This document shows, in pieces, positions 47,801 to 62,800 of a stretch of DNA of 64,000 bases (position 1 is the first letter of the stretch; the number at the start of each line of letters is the position of its first letter). The notes beneath the pieces are model-generated. The model was not told the origin of the DNA. It was given only the letters and a program-made list of their open reading frames with translations, and made no database searches. Position numbers and translations under genes: made by a program. This DNA is from UBA2705 sp963977125 (lineage in GTDB: Bacteria; Pseudomonadota; Alphaproteobacteria; Micavibrionales; Micavibrionaceae): positions 124,001 to 188,000 of the forward strand of contig CAXBNJ010000002.1 of NCBI GenBank assembly GCA_963977125.1, given 5' to 3'.

Positions 47801-50800
47801 GCCATCAACATCATTAGCACCACCTGTTGATGTTATGGTGTCATTATCTGCGCCGCCGTCAATCGTATCATTACCCGCGCCTGTGGTGATAACATCATCG
47901 CCGGCATCACCATTAATAATATTTGCACCGCTTGAGGCATTAATCGTGTCATTACCAAGACCTGCATTAACCGTATCATTACCCGCATTGACGATGATTT
48001 CATTATCAAAGCCATCACCAGTAATCGTATCATCGCCATCACTGGTTTCGATATTCTCAATATTACGGATTGTGTCTTCTGCAACGCCATCCATGCTAAC
48101 GCTTGCATCGGTTGCACCATTTAAGGTCACCGCAATATCTTCGCCGCTGCGGTTACTATAGTCAATTTTATCAACGCCGGCATTACCATCATAAACATTG
48201 GCCTCTGCTGAAGTATGCGCATCAATAAGAACATCGTCATTATCGCTCGCTTCAATATTCTCAATGCCTGTAAATATGTCTTTATTCGCCGTTTCACCGA
48301 CAATATAAGCTTCGCCTGCTTCCATATCGATTACGGTTGTTTCCGCGCCACCTAATCCTGCATCTGCGCTGTAATCCAGTGTATCACTATCGGCCTCACC
48401 ATTAATCGTATCGCTAGCATCATCAGAAAGTTCACTATAGATAAGATCCGCGCCTGCGCCCGCATCAATAGTATCAGCGCCTGCGCCCGCCGTTACGGTA
48501 TCATTACCAGTGCCCGCGCTTACATAATCATCGCCGCTGCCTGCATCAATAACATCAATGCCGTCACCACCATCAACATAATCATTACCTGCGCCTGCAT
48601 TAATAACATCTGCGCCATTAAGGCCCATCAGCGTATTGGCATTACCATCACCAGTAAGCGTATCATCTTGGTCTGTACCCGTGGCATTTTCAAAGCCTTG
48701 AATTGAATCTGCGCCGATGCCTGCGCCGCCAAGATCAGTAATGCTTTGTGCACCACTCAAATTAATATGAACGCCGCCGCCTGTTACCAACGACGCATCA
48801 ACAGTATCGCCATTGACTTCGTCATTACTGTTATTCGGATCAGCTTGGCGGCCACCGATTAAAAGATCGGCATCGCCATCACTTTGAACCATGATACGAT
48901 CATCGCCATCTTCACCGTAAACACTATCCGCGCCATCATCGCCGTAAAGCGTATCATTGCCTTCATCACCAAAAATCGTATCATTGCCGTTACCGCCAAA
49001 GATATTATCGCCGCCATCTTGGTCATTAAGGATGTCTGTTGCTTGCGTACCATAAACAATATCGTCACCATCTAAGGCTTCCATATTATTATCGCCAAGG
49101 TTACCGTATAAAGTATCGTTACCTGCCGTACCACGGATAGGTTGGAACTTAACAACAACCGTTAAGGCGCCGCCATTGTAAGTATAAGTGTGTTCAAACC
49201 CTGAGATCGACGGCGTGCCGCCATTATCAATTGTATAGGCGCCGCCACTATCAACGTTAACTTTAGTACCATCTTGGACAATGATTTCTAAAGTGTCTGA
49301 ACCGACAGGTAAGAAGCCAAACGCCTCATCACCAAAAATGTCAAATGTATCAACATTATCCGGTGGGATTGAACCCGAAACGTCAATTGTTTCTACATTC
49401 ACAAATGTGCCGACAAGGTCAGATAATTCAAAATCAAGTACGCCCGATATTTGAACCGTGTCATTGCCTGCGCCGCCATCATAAACAAGGCCATTGCCTT
49501 GCAGCGTTGTAACATCCGTTGATGCGAGGCTAAATACATCGCCCTGCGCTGTCGCTTTTACGCGCTCAAAATTAGTTAGCGTATCAGTTTCACTGGCCGT
49601 TGTATCTGTAGCCAGTATATCGCCTGTACCATTTTGAATGGCGAAGTTAATACCATTAGCATGCGCCGTATAATCCGCGATATCATTACCTGCCGCGCCA
49701 CCGTCTAGGCTATCATTGCCTGCGCCGCCATAAAGCGTATCATCACCGAGGTTACCAGAAATTGTATTATCGGCGCTATCGCCGCTAATTGTATCGTTAC
49801 CACTACCCGCAACGACATTCTCAATATTGCTGAGTGTATCTTCATTGACGCTATCCATTTGCGCAATCGCGCCTGTCGCACCGTTTAAGGTCAGCGCAAT
49901 ATCTTCAGTGCGGTTTGTGTAGTCGATCGTATCAGCAACACCACCCGCGCCATTATAAACGTTATCAGCGGTTACGCTATGCGCATCGACAAATGTGTCA
50001 TTTTCGGCGGAGCCTATAACATTTTCTACGCCCGTAATTGTATCGCCACTGCCTGCTTCGCCGCTAATATAAATAGCGCCTGTTTCCATGTTAATGAACG
50101 TTGTTTCAAGCGCATCAACACCAGCAAAATTCAGCGTAATTGTATCGACATCGGCGCCGCCATCATAACTATCAATAGCATTATCGCCCAGGTTAATGAT
50201 GATCGTATCAGCGCCTGCGCCACCAAATACAGTATCCGCACCTGCGCCTGCATCAAGATAATCATCGCCGCCCATGCCGTTAAGTGTATCGTCGCCCGCA
50301 GCAGAGACAAATGTATTCGCCGCGATATTACCTGTTAAGACATCATCACCCGCGCCCGTGTAAATATTTTCTATGCCGAGTATGGATTGATCAACCTCAA
50401 CACCGTCAAACGTCACCGTCGATGTGTTGGTCTCATCATCCTCTAGCGTTACGCTAACGCCTTCTGTAATGCTGGCCCCCAAAGAAGGTACCGCGCCATC
50501 AGTTACAAAATAAACACTATCTTCACCTGCGCCACCATCATAAATATCTGCGCCAGAAGACCACGCAAAGACGTCATCACCAAGGCCGCCTTGGAAGCTG
50601 TCATCCGTCGCGCTATTACCATAGAAAATATCGTTAAAGGCTGAGCCTTGGAAGACTTCAAAATTCTTAAAGGCATCGCCGCCGCCTGCGCCGCCAATAA
50701 TTGTCCAGCCACTAACATCTGCATTGCCTGTCAAATCAACAATGACAAGGCCTGCAGCTGCGCTTAAGTTAAGCGTATCACCATTAGTCTCACTACCTTC

Positions 50801-53800
50801 GCCGCCATCAACATATTCATTAACAGCGTTATCACCTGTGAAGGTATCATCTTGGTCCGTGCCGATAACTTCTTCAAATTCGGCTACCGCATCTGTACCA
50901 ATGCTCGCGCCACTCATCGTGCCAGCAGAGAAATCAATCGTAACGCCGCTTGTCACATTTGAAAGGTCGAGAATATCGCGCGTGGCTTCTGCACCACCGT
51001 CAAAGCTATCTGCATTCGTGTCATTAAGAACGATAATCGTATCATCGCCGACACCCGCTATAATCGTATTAGATTCTGCGCTATTTTCAGTGATTATATC
51101 GTTATAATTCGTACCGACAACATTCTCAAATTCAGAAATTGTGTCGCCGCTATTTACTGTTTGTGCGCCATCAAGGCTAATGGTTAACCCTGAACCATAA
51201 AGGCTCGCATTTAATGTATCACCATTAGTCTCGCCAGTCTCGCCGCCCGCGAGAACATCCGCTGCGCCCGTTGCATCAAGATACACAACATCATCACCGC
51301 CGCCGCCTTGAATGTCATTGGCAAGCGTGCTGCCAAAGAATGTATCGTCAAAGTTAGAACCAACAATGTTTTCAAAGCCTGAAATGCTATCCACGCCGAT
51401 ACTGCTCGTATCACTTGTCATTGTTTGACCGCCGCGCAGGTCAATGGTTACACCTTCACCGACCAGTGAAGCATCAAGCGTATCGATATTCGCGCCGCCA
51501 TCATAAACATCGGCAACACCATCACCCGATACAAAAATTGTATCGTTACCCGCGTCCCCATCAACCACGTCGCTACCTGCGCCGCCGGTGAGTTCATCAT
51601 CACCCGCGCCACCGCTTAATTGGTCATCATCAGCTTCACCGAATAAAGTATCGTTACCCGCCTCACCAAAAATTGTATCATCGCCCTCACGGCCAAAGAT
51701 TGTATCATCACCATCTTTACCGTAAGAAATATCGTCACCAGCAAGCAAGTCGATAATGTTATCGCCAAGGTTACCATCAACCGATGTACCATCAAATGCA
51801 GGATCATCAAATTCTGTACCAATAATCGGAACAATTTCAACGTTAATGGTAATAACGTCGCCGCCATTATCATAGAGATACTGCTTGGTTAAAATATCAC
51901 CTGTATCTGTTTCTGATAGGAAGGTATAACCGCCGCCATCAGTCGGTTGCGGGACATCTGTACCGTTAATAACGCGCACATTAAATTCACCGCTATCCGC
52001 GCCAAGAAGGCTATGGACATCAGCCAAATTAATATCAAATGTATCCACGGCGCTTTCTGGCTCCGCATCAACAAGATCCAAAGTCTTGAAGTTTGAGAAA
52101 TTATCAACCAGATCAGCCAGATCAAAATCAAGAGTGCCGCTAATCGACAAAGTATCACCTGTCGCATCACCAAGGTCGCCAAGGCCGTCAAACTGATCAT
52201 TAACGCCAAGCGTTGCAATCATTGTTGAGGTGATGGCAAAAGTATCATTTTGCGCACTACCGTCAACTTGCTGGATATTACTGTAAGTATCAGTATCGCC
52301 ATTGCCATCAACAACACTGCCTGCATCTAAATCAATCGCGATGGCGCCTGTATCATTTTGATAGCTTAATTTATTGGTTGTGCCCGCGCCGCCATCAATA
52401 ACATCATCGCCATGACCGGCTTCAATATGGTCATTGCCTGCGCCGCCATTAATCGTATTATCAGCGTCCGAGCCTATAATTGTGTCAGCGCCCGATGTAC
52501 CAACGACATGTTCAAAGCCGCTAATATTCGCATTGCCATTAAGCTCGTTATTTTCAAGATCAATCGTAAGGCCGCTCACGCCATTTTCTGAGGCGTTTAA
52601 TGTATCATCAAGGCCTGCGCCACCATCATAAACATCACTGGCATGATCACTATCAACATAAATAGTATCGTCACCCGCGCCAGCTTGCAGCGTATTGGCC
52701 TCACTGTTGTGACCACGTAAAATATCATCTTGGTCTGTACCGATGACATTTTCAAAATCATTAATCGTGTCATTCGTGCCTGAAATGCTGTTCGCTTCGA
52801 GGTCAATATCAACGCCAACACCGCTTAAGCGTGAAGCATTAAGCGTATCAACATCGCTGCCACCATCTAAGGTGTTCGCGGCTGCTGTTTCATCTTCCAT
52901 GAAGATAAGATCATTACCAGCGCCGCCATTAATAACATCACTCGCGCCATCAGCTGTGCCCGCGGCGCCACCTTCTAATGTATCATTACCAGCATCACCG
53001 TTTAGTAGGTCTGCGCCAGTACCGCCGACGATGATATCATTATCTGCGCCACCATAAACCGTGTCATCGCCGGCGCCTGCTGTAATGTCATCATTACCCG
53101 CTTGGCCATAAATATCGTGGCCATTGCCATCATCAACAATCGTATCGTCAATGTCTGAGCCCCAAACATTTGGCGCATCAATTTCAAGCGTGATTGTGTT
53201 GCTGCCGTTAGAGAATGTATAACTGGTAACGCTGCCCGATGTTGTTGTCGTACCGATTAAACGATATGTCGCGCCATCAAGTACTGTAATTTGTTCAACA
53301 TGTGAGGGGTCAACATTTAAACGCAATGTGCTGCCATTACCAGAAGCAAGGCCCGCGACATGATCACCAGAGATTTCAAAGAAATCAGCCGTTGTCGTAA
53401 TGCCCGTCATATCAATGACTTCAAGGTTATCAAAATGCGTGTTGAGTTTATCGGCATCAAAATTCAGGTTACCTGTAATCACAAGCGTATCTGATCCCGC
53501 GCGGCCATCATAGAAATTCGCCGCAGTCATGCCCGCCAAATCTGTGTCTGTGATTTGGAAGGTGTCATTATTCGCTGTGGCTAAGACGCGCTCTACCCCT
53601 GTAATGGTATCAGTATCGCCGCCTTGAGTAATATTGCCTGTATTTAAATTCGCATTAATAGCCGCCGTGCCTGCATAATCAGCCACGTCAGTGCCTGCAC
53701 CACCGATAAAGACATCACTACCATCGCCACCAATAAAGGTGTCCGCGCCGCCTTGGCCATCTAGGGTATTATCGCCTGCATTGCCTGTTAATATGTTATC

Positions 53801-56800
53801 GCCATCACTGCCTTTAACATGCTCAAATCCATCAATATCGTCGCCTGTTGAAATGGTTTGCGTGCCGCTTAAATCAACATCAATATTATCTGTACCCATA
53901 TTAACAGAAAGGTCGAGCGTATCTTCGCCGCCTGCGCCGCCGCGCAGGACATCAACATCAGCGCCATCATCATCAAGAACGATTGTATCATCGCCTGCGC
54001 CGCCTTCGATATAATCAGCGCCGTCACGACCTTCAATAGTATCGTTGCCAGCCCCGCCGATCAGCGTGTTATCATCCGCGTCACTACCACGTATATCATC
54101 GCCTTGACCTGAGCCCACAACGTGTTCAATACTGACGATTGTATCAACGCCAATATTTAGTCCGCCCGATTGATCGGTCAAAGTCTGGGCGTTTAGGTCA
54201 ATATTAACGCCATCTGTAACAAGCGAAGCCTGGATCGTATCTTCACCAGTACCGCCGTCATAAGTGTCATTTTCATTGGCTGTCGCATCAGCCGTATAAT
54301 CGCTATCAACGAATAATGTATCATTACCACCATCGCCGTAAATTGTATCGGCGCCCGCGCCAGCAAAGATTATATCATCGCCCAATTTAGCTGAAACGGT
54401 ATCGTTCCCAGCCAAAGCGTCAATAACGTTGTTACCATCGTTACCTTCGACAATAGTGCTATCATCACCCGCTGTACCAATAATCGGCAGAACTTCAATT
54501 TCTAGCGTGATCGTGTCGCCGCCATTTTCCAAGATATAAGTATCCGTCACAATACCTGTATTGACAACTTGCGTTGGCGAACCCGCTTGGATTGTGTAGC
54601 CACCGAGCTCCGTTACTGAAAATTCAGTACCGTTTTCAGCTGTAATTCTTAACGTTTTACCCACTTGATCGCCAAGCAGAGCGAAGACTTCATCACCATC
54701 AATAACGAAAGGCACACCAACTTGCGGATTAATATTCGCCATGTTGATTTCTTCGATATTGGTGAATTTACCAATCAAATCACTCGCATTAAAATCAAGC
54801 TCGCCCGAGATCGAAACTGAATCGCGTCCAGTCTCCGCGCCGCCATCAAAGAAACTTGCCGGTAGGCCTGCAATATCAGTAGAAGCGATATTGATAATAT
54901 CATCTTGCGCCGTACCAATGAATTTTTCGATGCTGGTGTAATTATCGACATCAACACCATCATCAATGGTGCCTGCAGCAATATCAATATCGATGCCTGC
55001 GCCATGCGTAGAGTAATCAGCCGTATCAACATCAGCGCCACCATCTAGGCTATCGGCGCCGTCACCACCAAATAATGTATCATTACCTGCATTACCTTCG
55101 AGCGTATTCGCACTTGTATCACCACGAATAATATCATCACTTTGTGAGCCTTTAATATGCTCAACCGCATTAATCGTATCCGTACCAATACCCGCGCCAG
55201 ATAATGTACCCAATGCCAAATCAACATTAATAGAAGATGAGTGCCCCGAGGCATCCGCCACGTCATTACTGTTCAGGCCACCATCGTAAATATCGCCACT
55301 AGTCGCATCATCATTAATGATCAATGTATCATTGCCTGCGCCCGCGTAAATAGTATCCGCGCCATCGCCCGCATCAATGTAATCATTGCCAGAACCCGCA
55401 TCAACGTAATCATCGCCGCCAAGGGCTGTGATGGTATCGTCGCCATCCATAGCTTCGATTGTGTTAGCGCCCGCCGTGCCATCAATAATATTTTTAGAAT
55501 TTGTTGTTTTAACATTTTCAAAATTGGTAATCGTATCATTGGTAATCGTGTTGATGTTATTCGCAAGATCAATGTTACCCACGCCCGCACCAAGGCCTGA
55601 GAAGTCAAGCGTATCACCGGCAGTTTCGCTACCTGATCCGCCATCATAACTGTCAATTTCAGCGTCTACAGTAACAATCACAGTATCATCACCGCTACCG
55701 CCATCAACGATATCAACGCCAGCGCCGCCATCTAAGGTATCATTGCCACTGCCGCCAATAAGGTGATCATCGCCTGCATCTGCAGAAATAACGTCATTAC
55801 CTGCGCCGCCATCAAGTGTGTTATTAGCGGTGTCGCCAATTAATGTATCTGCATAATCAGAACCTGTTGCGTGCTCAAAGCCCGTAATTGTATCTACGCC
55901 GATATTATTCGTATCAGAAGTTATGCTCTGCGCACCGGTTAAATCAATGCTTACGCCCTCTGTAACTAAGGAAGCATCAATCGTATCTTCACCGCTACCG
56001 CCATCATAAAGATCTGTTCCGCCCGTCGGCGCACCCGCATCGCTATCGACGAAGAGCGTATCATTACCCGCGTCGCCATAAATTGAATCATCACCTTCAT
56101 TACCGCGGATATAATCATTGCCGCCATCACCGTGAATGGTATCGTCATCCTCTAGGGCATCGAGGTTGTTATCACCTGCGCCGAGATTCATAACATCAAC
56201 AAAGGCCGTCGCGACAACAGGGCGTTTATCAACGATAAGCGTAATCGTATCGCCGCCATTCTCTATTGTATATGTATCTAAGAACCCATTAAACGAATTG
56301 CCATCAGGGTCAAGGCTAACGGCTGTAATTGTATAGCCGGCATCTTCTGTGATTTGCGCTTGATCAAGCGTCATACCGTCTTTTAATGTCAATGTGAATG
56401 TGCCAGAAGCCGCGCCAAGCATCGCAACAATATCACTTACCGCCACATCAAATATCAAATCGTGGCCATTGCCTGACAAGCCATCCTTATCGACGCCTGT
56501 TATATCAAGCTCTTCAATATTGGTGAAGACGCTCGCAAAGTCAGTAATTTCAAATAATGCGTTACCGCCTGCGCGCACTATGTCAGAGCCCGTATGCCCA
56601 TCATAAGTGTTATTGCCACTCATGCCTGCAAGCTGCGAGACATCAACACGGAAAGTATCATCATGGGTCGTGGCACGAAGATCCTCAATATTGCTCAATG
56701 TATCCGTATCGGTATTACCATCAACAACCGAATAATCAGTGCTTGTCAAATCAACATCAATATCTGTACTGTGTGCGCTATAATCCGCTAAATCGCGCTG

Positions 56801-59800
56801 ATTACCGCCATCAAGACTATCATCACCCGCGCCGCCATATAACGTGTCAGTACCGTCATTAGTAATAATGATGTTCGCATCAGCATTACCAATAACGTTA
56901 TCCGCGCCTGCGCCCGTTGTAACGTTTTCGACATTATAAACTTCACCGCTAACGCCCTCTATGCCGCCAAGCGTGTTATTCGCCATATCAACATTAAGTG
57001 CGTTTGTGCGGCTGCTGGCATCAAGATGATCGACATCCGCACCACCATCAATCGTATCAAGCGCATCGCCATCACCCACGATAATCGTATCCGCGCCCGC
57101 ATCACCGAATAATGTATCAACGCCCGCTTCACCCGCAAGATAATCTGCGCCTGCGCCACCGTGAATGATATCAGCGCCTGCATCACCAAGGAATGTATTA
57201 TCGTTTGAATCACCCGTCATGGTATCGGCATTTACCGTACCATCAATATGCTCAATGCCGCTCAATGCGTTATAATCACCGCTAGGATGACCGACATAAG
57301 TGACAATTGTCTCATCACTTCCGCCCTCATTGATACTCATATCAAACAAAATACCATAGGCGCTTTCTGTAATCGCATCCGTCAGATCCGCCGAATTAGA
57401 GAAATACATCCAGTCTTCGCCTGCATCGCCGATAATCGTATCATCACCTTGCGACCAGACCATTTTATCATCACCAGCGCCGCCAGAAACAATGTTTTTA
57501 TCCGCGTTACCGTAAATTTCATCACCAAAATTCGTGCCTTCAATGTTTTCAACATTCTTCACGTAATCGGTCTCGCCGCCGCCCATATCAACCACAAGGT
57601 AACCATCAAGGTTTGTTGAGCCATTTAAGTTCAGAACAATGCCTGAAACCGCATTAAAGAAGGTGATCGTATCAAGGCCCGCGCCGCCATCGATGGAATC
57701 ATCGCCCGCGCCCCCTGTTAATTTATTATCCTCAGCGTTACCTGTAATCGTATCATCGCCTGATGTACCTTCGACAATTTCAATATTACGGATTTTATCA
57801 ATTTCGCCTGCGCCCAGATCAATCGAGGTATAACCATCGACATCAGTAGTGCCAAGGTCAATATTCAAGCCTGTAACCAGATCACTATAACTTACGGTAT
57901 CAACATCATTGCCACCATCCATAGTGTCATTACCAAGGCCGCCGCGGAACACGTCATTACCGTCCCCGCCCATAAATTCATTATCAGCTGCGTTACCAAA
58001 GAAGGTATCATCGAAGCTTGTACCTTCAATGACTTCGATTTCCTTGATGAAATCACTCTCGCCATCATGGTCGACTTGAACATAGCCCCCAACCAAAGTA
58101 TTCATATCAACACTTACGCCTGCGGCAGCATCCGCAAAGGACATGAAGTCGCGGCCTGAGCCACCTTCCATAGTGTCATCGCCAAGACCGCCGAAGAATG
58201 TATCATCATCAGCGCCGCCATACATGAAGTCATTCCCCGCTTCACCGCGTAAAATATCGTTCCCCGCATCGCCATAGATATAATCAACGCCATCGCCAGC
58301 AAAAATCTCATCATTGCCCGCGCCGCCTTGGATTGTTTGCGTACCGGCACCCACAGTGAGCGTATCATCCGCTAAACCGCCAATTAAATGCGTCGCACCG
58401 CTAATTAAATCAGAATCAACGCCGCCAATATTAGCCTGCGCATAAAGCGTGCCACCAACATCGATTTCAGTTGTCAGGTCAATAATCACGTCTTGTGTGT
58501 GCCCAGCGAAACTGATGGTGTTCTCACCTGCGCCCAAATCTATTGTGTTTATAATGGCTGTATCATCGATCAAGACATCATCAAAGGCGGTTGCAATAAT
58601 GTTTTCAAAGCCACCTGAATATATATCTGCGGCAAAGCCTGCTTGTGTGACCGTGCCGCCATGAAGATCAATGATCGTATTGCCTGACGCATCAATAAGT
58701 AATGTATCCGTGCCTAAACCACCAAGATATTCATCCGCCGCATTATCAAGAAGCTGCGCTGTTATCGTATCATTGCCCGCGCCGCCATCAATATAATCTG
58801 CGCCGGCGCCGCCAAGAAGAACGTTCTGACCACCATCACCGATAATTGTATCTGCACCGGCGCCGCCTATAACATTTTCAATATTGCGTAATGTATCTTC
58901 TGCGCTTCCGCCGACCGTTACGCTCGCCGCGTTAGAACCATCAAGCGTCACATCAATAGCCGCCAAACGGTTTGAGTAATCGACCGTATCCGTGCCGCCC
59001 ATACCGTTATATTCATTATCAGCGGCTACAGTCTCCGCATCGATAAACGTATCGTCACCGCCTCCTGAGATAATATTTTCAATGTTTGTAATTGTATCTG
59101 CGCCAATAGATGCACCAGTAATTGTGCCTGCTTCGAGGTCAAAGCTCATCGCGTCATCATGATCAGACACTAATGTATCAACATCAGCGCCACCATCATA
59201 AGCATCGGCATCGCCATCATTGGTTAGAATAATACGATCATTACCGCTGCCGCCATCAATGATATCTGCGCCGGCGCCTGCACTCAGCGTATCGTCACCC
59301 GCATCACCATCAAGCGTATCATCACCCGCAGCCGTGCTAATAATATTAACCGCAGCATTACCAGTAATCGTATCATTACCGCTGCCTGTATACACATTTT
59401 CAACGCCGTCAACACTATCAACTTTAGTATTACCGCCGCTAAATGTCACATTCGCAGCACCCACATCAGCAAGATCAACAATAACCCCATCGGTCATTTC
59501 GCTACCAAGCGCAGGAACATTCGGGTTTGTCACATAATAAATGGAATCAATATCAGCGCCGCCAACATAGGTATCGTCGCCAGCAGACCATGCGAATAGA
59601 TCCGCGCCGTTACCGCCGTCAAAGATATTATCCGCGGCATTGCCGTAAAATGTATCGCCAAGGACGGAGCCAACAATGCCTTCAACATTCTTGATTGCAT
59701 CAACGTCGCCGCCCGTATTAATCAAAGTATAACCACCGACAACAGAGCCCAGATCAGCGATAATCGCTGTTGCTGAAGTCGCAAAACTATACACATCCTG

Positions 59801-62800
59801 ACCGCCTTCACCGTCAACCGTATCTGATCCTAAACCGCCGATAAGAACATCGTCATCATCGCCGCCATAAAGCCAGTCATCGCCTGTGCCGCCCTCTAAG
59901 GTGTCAGCGCCGGCGCCGCCATAAAGCGTATCATTACCACCGCGACCATAAAGCAAATCGTCACCGCCACCACCGCTTAATATATTATCTTGTATATCGC
60001 TACCAAAGAAAGTATCTGCAGCCGAACCACCAATGAGATTTTCAAAATAACGAATAGTATCATTGGCCAAACCACCGACTTGCACGGTGGTGACATCAAA
60101 ACCATCAAAGACATCAAGGTCAATAACAACGCTCAGTACTTCATTAGTGTAAGCGGCCGTATCAAGACCACCGCCACCTTCTAAAATATCAATGCCTGCA
60201 TTGCCTTCAATGTAATCATCACCAAGGCCGCCATCAAGGGAGTTTACATTGCCGTCACCAATCAGTGTATCGTTAGAATCCGTACCAATAACATTTTCGA
60301 TACCAATAACATCATCATCGTCAGCGCCGCTCCAAATCGCAGTCTGCGCGGCCAGATCTACATGAACGCCGCCAACGATTGAGCTGTGACTAATTAGTGT
60401 ATCAACGCCCGTGCCGCCATTATATGTGTCGGTAACGCCATCATCACGCAGATAAATCGTATCATTATCAGCGCCCGCATCAATTGTATCGGCGCCTGCG
60501 CCTGAATCAATAGTATCATCGCCCGCAAAAGAGGTAATGGTATCATCACCACCACCCGTGGTAATACGGTTATTACCAGAAGTACCCAAGACTTCAGCAT
60601 CTTGGTCAGAAATCTCAATATTTTCAATGCCAATCAATGTATCTGTTTTTATGCCGCCGTCAAAGACAACCGTTCCCGCATCTAGATCAACAACAACGCT
60701 ACCAAGTGCTGTAGCATCGGATGTAAGATTTGGCATGGCCGCATTTTGGATATAATAAACGGTATCTTCGCCAACACCGCCATCAAACGTGTCATCGCCC
60801 ATTGACCAAGCAAAAATATCAACGCCATCATTGCCGATAAAGTGGTTATCCAAAGCGTCACCATAGAACGTATCCGCAAATGCGCCACCTTCAATAAGCT
60901 CAACATTCTTAACGCGCTCTGTGTCGCCATCATGCGTAACCGTACCATAGCCATCGCCATCTAACGCTGCTGTACTAAGATCAACAACTATTGAAGTTGT
61001 GACAACACCAAGGCTTAATGTATCTTTGCCTGCACCGCCATCAACCGTGTCATTACCGCCCGCGCCTTCAATAAAGTTATCCGCCGCGTTGCCGATAATT
61101 GTATCGTCTTGGTTTGTGCCTTCAACGACTTCGATATTTTTAATGCGGTCCGTATCAGCGCCGATTGTGATTAGGGTATAGCCATCAACATCGACTGTCC
61201 CCATATCAATATACAAGCCCGTACCAACAACATCTATATAACTAACTTTGTCATTTAAGCCTGCGCCACCATCAAGCGTGTCACTACCATCGCCGCCGAT
61301 TAATGTATCATCACCCGCGCCACCAATAAATTCATTATCAGCCGAGTTACCTGTGAGCGTATCGTTAAAGCTTGTGCCCTCGATAACCTCAAGGTCTTTG
61401 ATGTAATCAGTCTGACCATCAAAAGTAACGGCAATAAACGCCCCCGCATCATTTAGCGTGATATCCACACCAACAGATGCCCCTGCAAAGGACATTGAAT
61501 CACGACCTAGGCCGCCATCAAATGTGTCATCACCAAGGCCGCCATCAAAACTATCATCGCCGTCACCACCATAAAGCGTGTCGTCGCCTGCACCGCCGAT
61601 TAATGTATCATTATCATCGCCACCATAAATTGTATCGGCATCATCGCCACCATCAAGGACATCATTGCCGGCGCCGCCAGTAATAACATCCGCGCCAGCC
61701 AAGCCATACACCGTATCTGCGCCTGCGCCTGCATCAATCACGTTTGCGACAGCATTACCTGTAATGTCATCGACGCTCGCTGAACCTATAACATTTTGGA
61801 TGTTACTAATTGTATCTGTATCGCCACTTGATTCCGTCGCTGTGCCAACATTTAAATCAACCGTCACGCCGAAGGCATCATAGCTATAATCAATAGTATT
61901 CGTACCCGTGCCGCCGTCAATGACATCATTACCAACGCCACCTGAAATTATATCATTATCGTCATTACCCAGCAGCGTATCATCACCTGCGCCGCCATCA
62001 ATCGTATCGGCGCCCGCATTACCCTCAATCGAGTTATCAGCCGCATTACCTATGATCGTGTCATCGCCACTAGATGCGCGAATAATCTCAATACCTGTAA
62101 TTGAATCCGTACCATAACCAATAATTTGGTTATTACTCAGGTCAATGATTAGCCCGTCACTTGTCGCACTGGCATCAAGGACATCAAGCGTGCCTGCACC
62201 ACCATCAAACAAATCATTATCGCTATCAACAGAGATAAAGATGACATCATTGCCGGCGCCGCCAAGTATTGTATCTGAACCTGTGCCGTCCTGAAGCTCA
62301 TCGTTACCAGCGCCGCCATCGAGCATGTTATCTAAGGCGTTACCGTAAATCGTATCGTCGCCTGATGTACCAATAATACCTTCAATACCAGAAACTGTAT
62401 CTGTGTCGCCAAAACCATCCAAAATCGTGCCCGCACCAAGCGTTACTGTAATCGCAGAGGCAGAACTCGAATAATCCGCGACATCAAGGCCCAGGCCCCC
62501 GATCAGAACATCGTCACCCGCGCCACCTTGCAATGTATCGTTACCATCGCCACCATCCAAGGTATTAACGCCTGTATCGCCATATAAAGTATCGTCATTT
62601 TTCGAGCCAGTAACATTTTCAAAGCCGAGCAAGATGCTCTGGTCGCCATTACTAATGTCAGCGGCAAATTGACCACCGCCTAAATCATTAGACAGGTCAA
62701 CAAAAACACTTTCTGTCGTTAAGGAGAAGAAAGAAACTGTATCATTACCAAGGCCCGCATCTACGTAATTATCCCCAATACCCGGATCAACGATATCATC

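Larger units (their letters stand above)
14825..56659 (-). repeat. Family of 18 diverged ~140-residue non-RTX modules in the giant protein
   Basis: Each copy begins D-x-F-x-[IL]-x (DTFQISS, DSFTLTS, DTFAITS...), passes through YDGGxGxD, then [IV]-[ST]-G-x-L-[DN]-F, F-x-N-[IL]-E-x-[IL]-D-[LM], D-x-F-x-[IV]-x-G-D, Y-T-[FY]-x-x-G and ends TITLxIxxxPIxGT, after which RTX nonads resume. The N-terminal (highest-coordinate) edges are at 56659, 54901, 53566, 52246, 49540, 47464, 45649, 43873, 42436, 41170, 39475, 36547, 33625, 28330, 25216, 24340, 18607 and 15232; each copy is about 400-470 bp. All spacings are multiples of three and range from 876 to 5733 bp. Sequence between copies differs widely except around 36547/33625. 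The visible first ~2450 residues (above 56659) lack the module. Confidence 0.88.
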
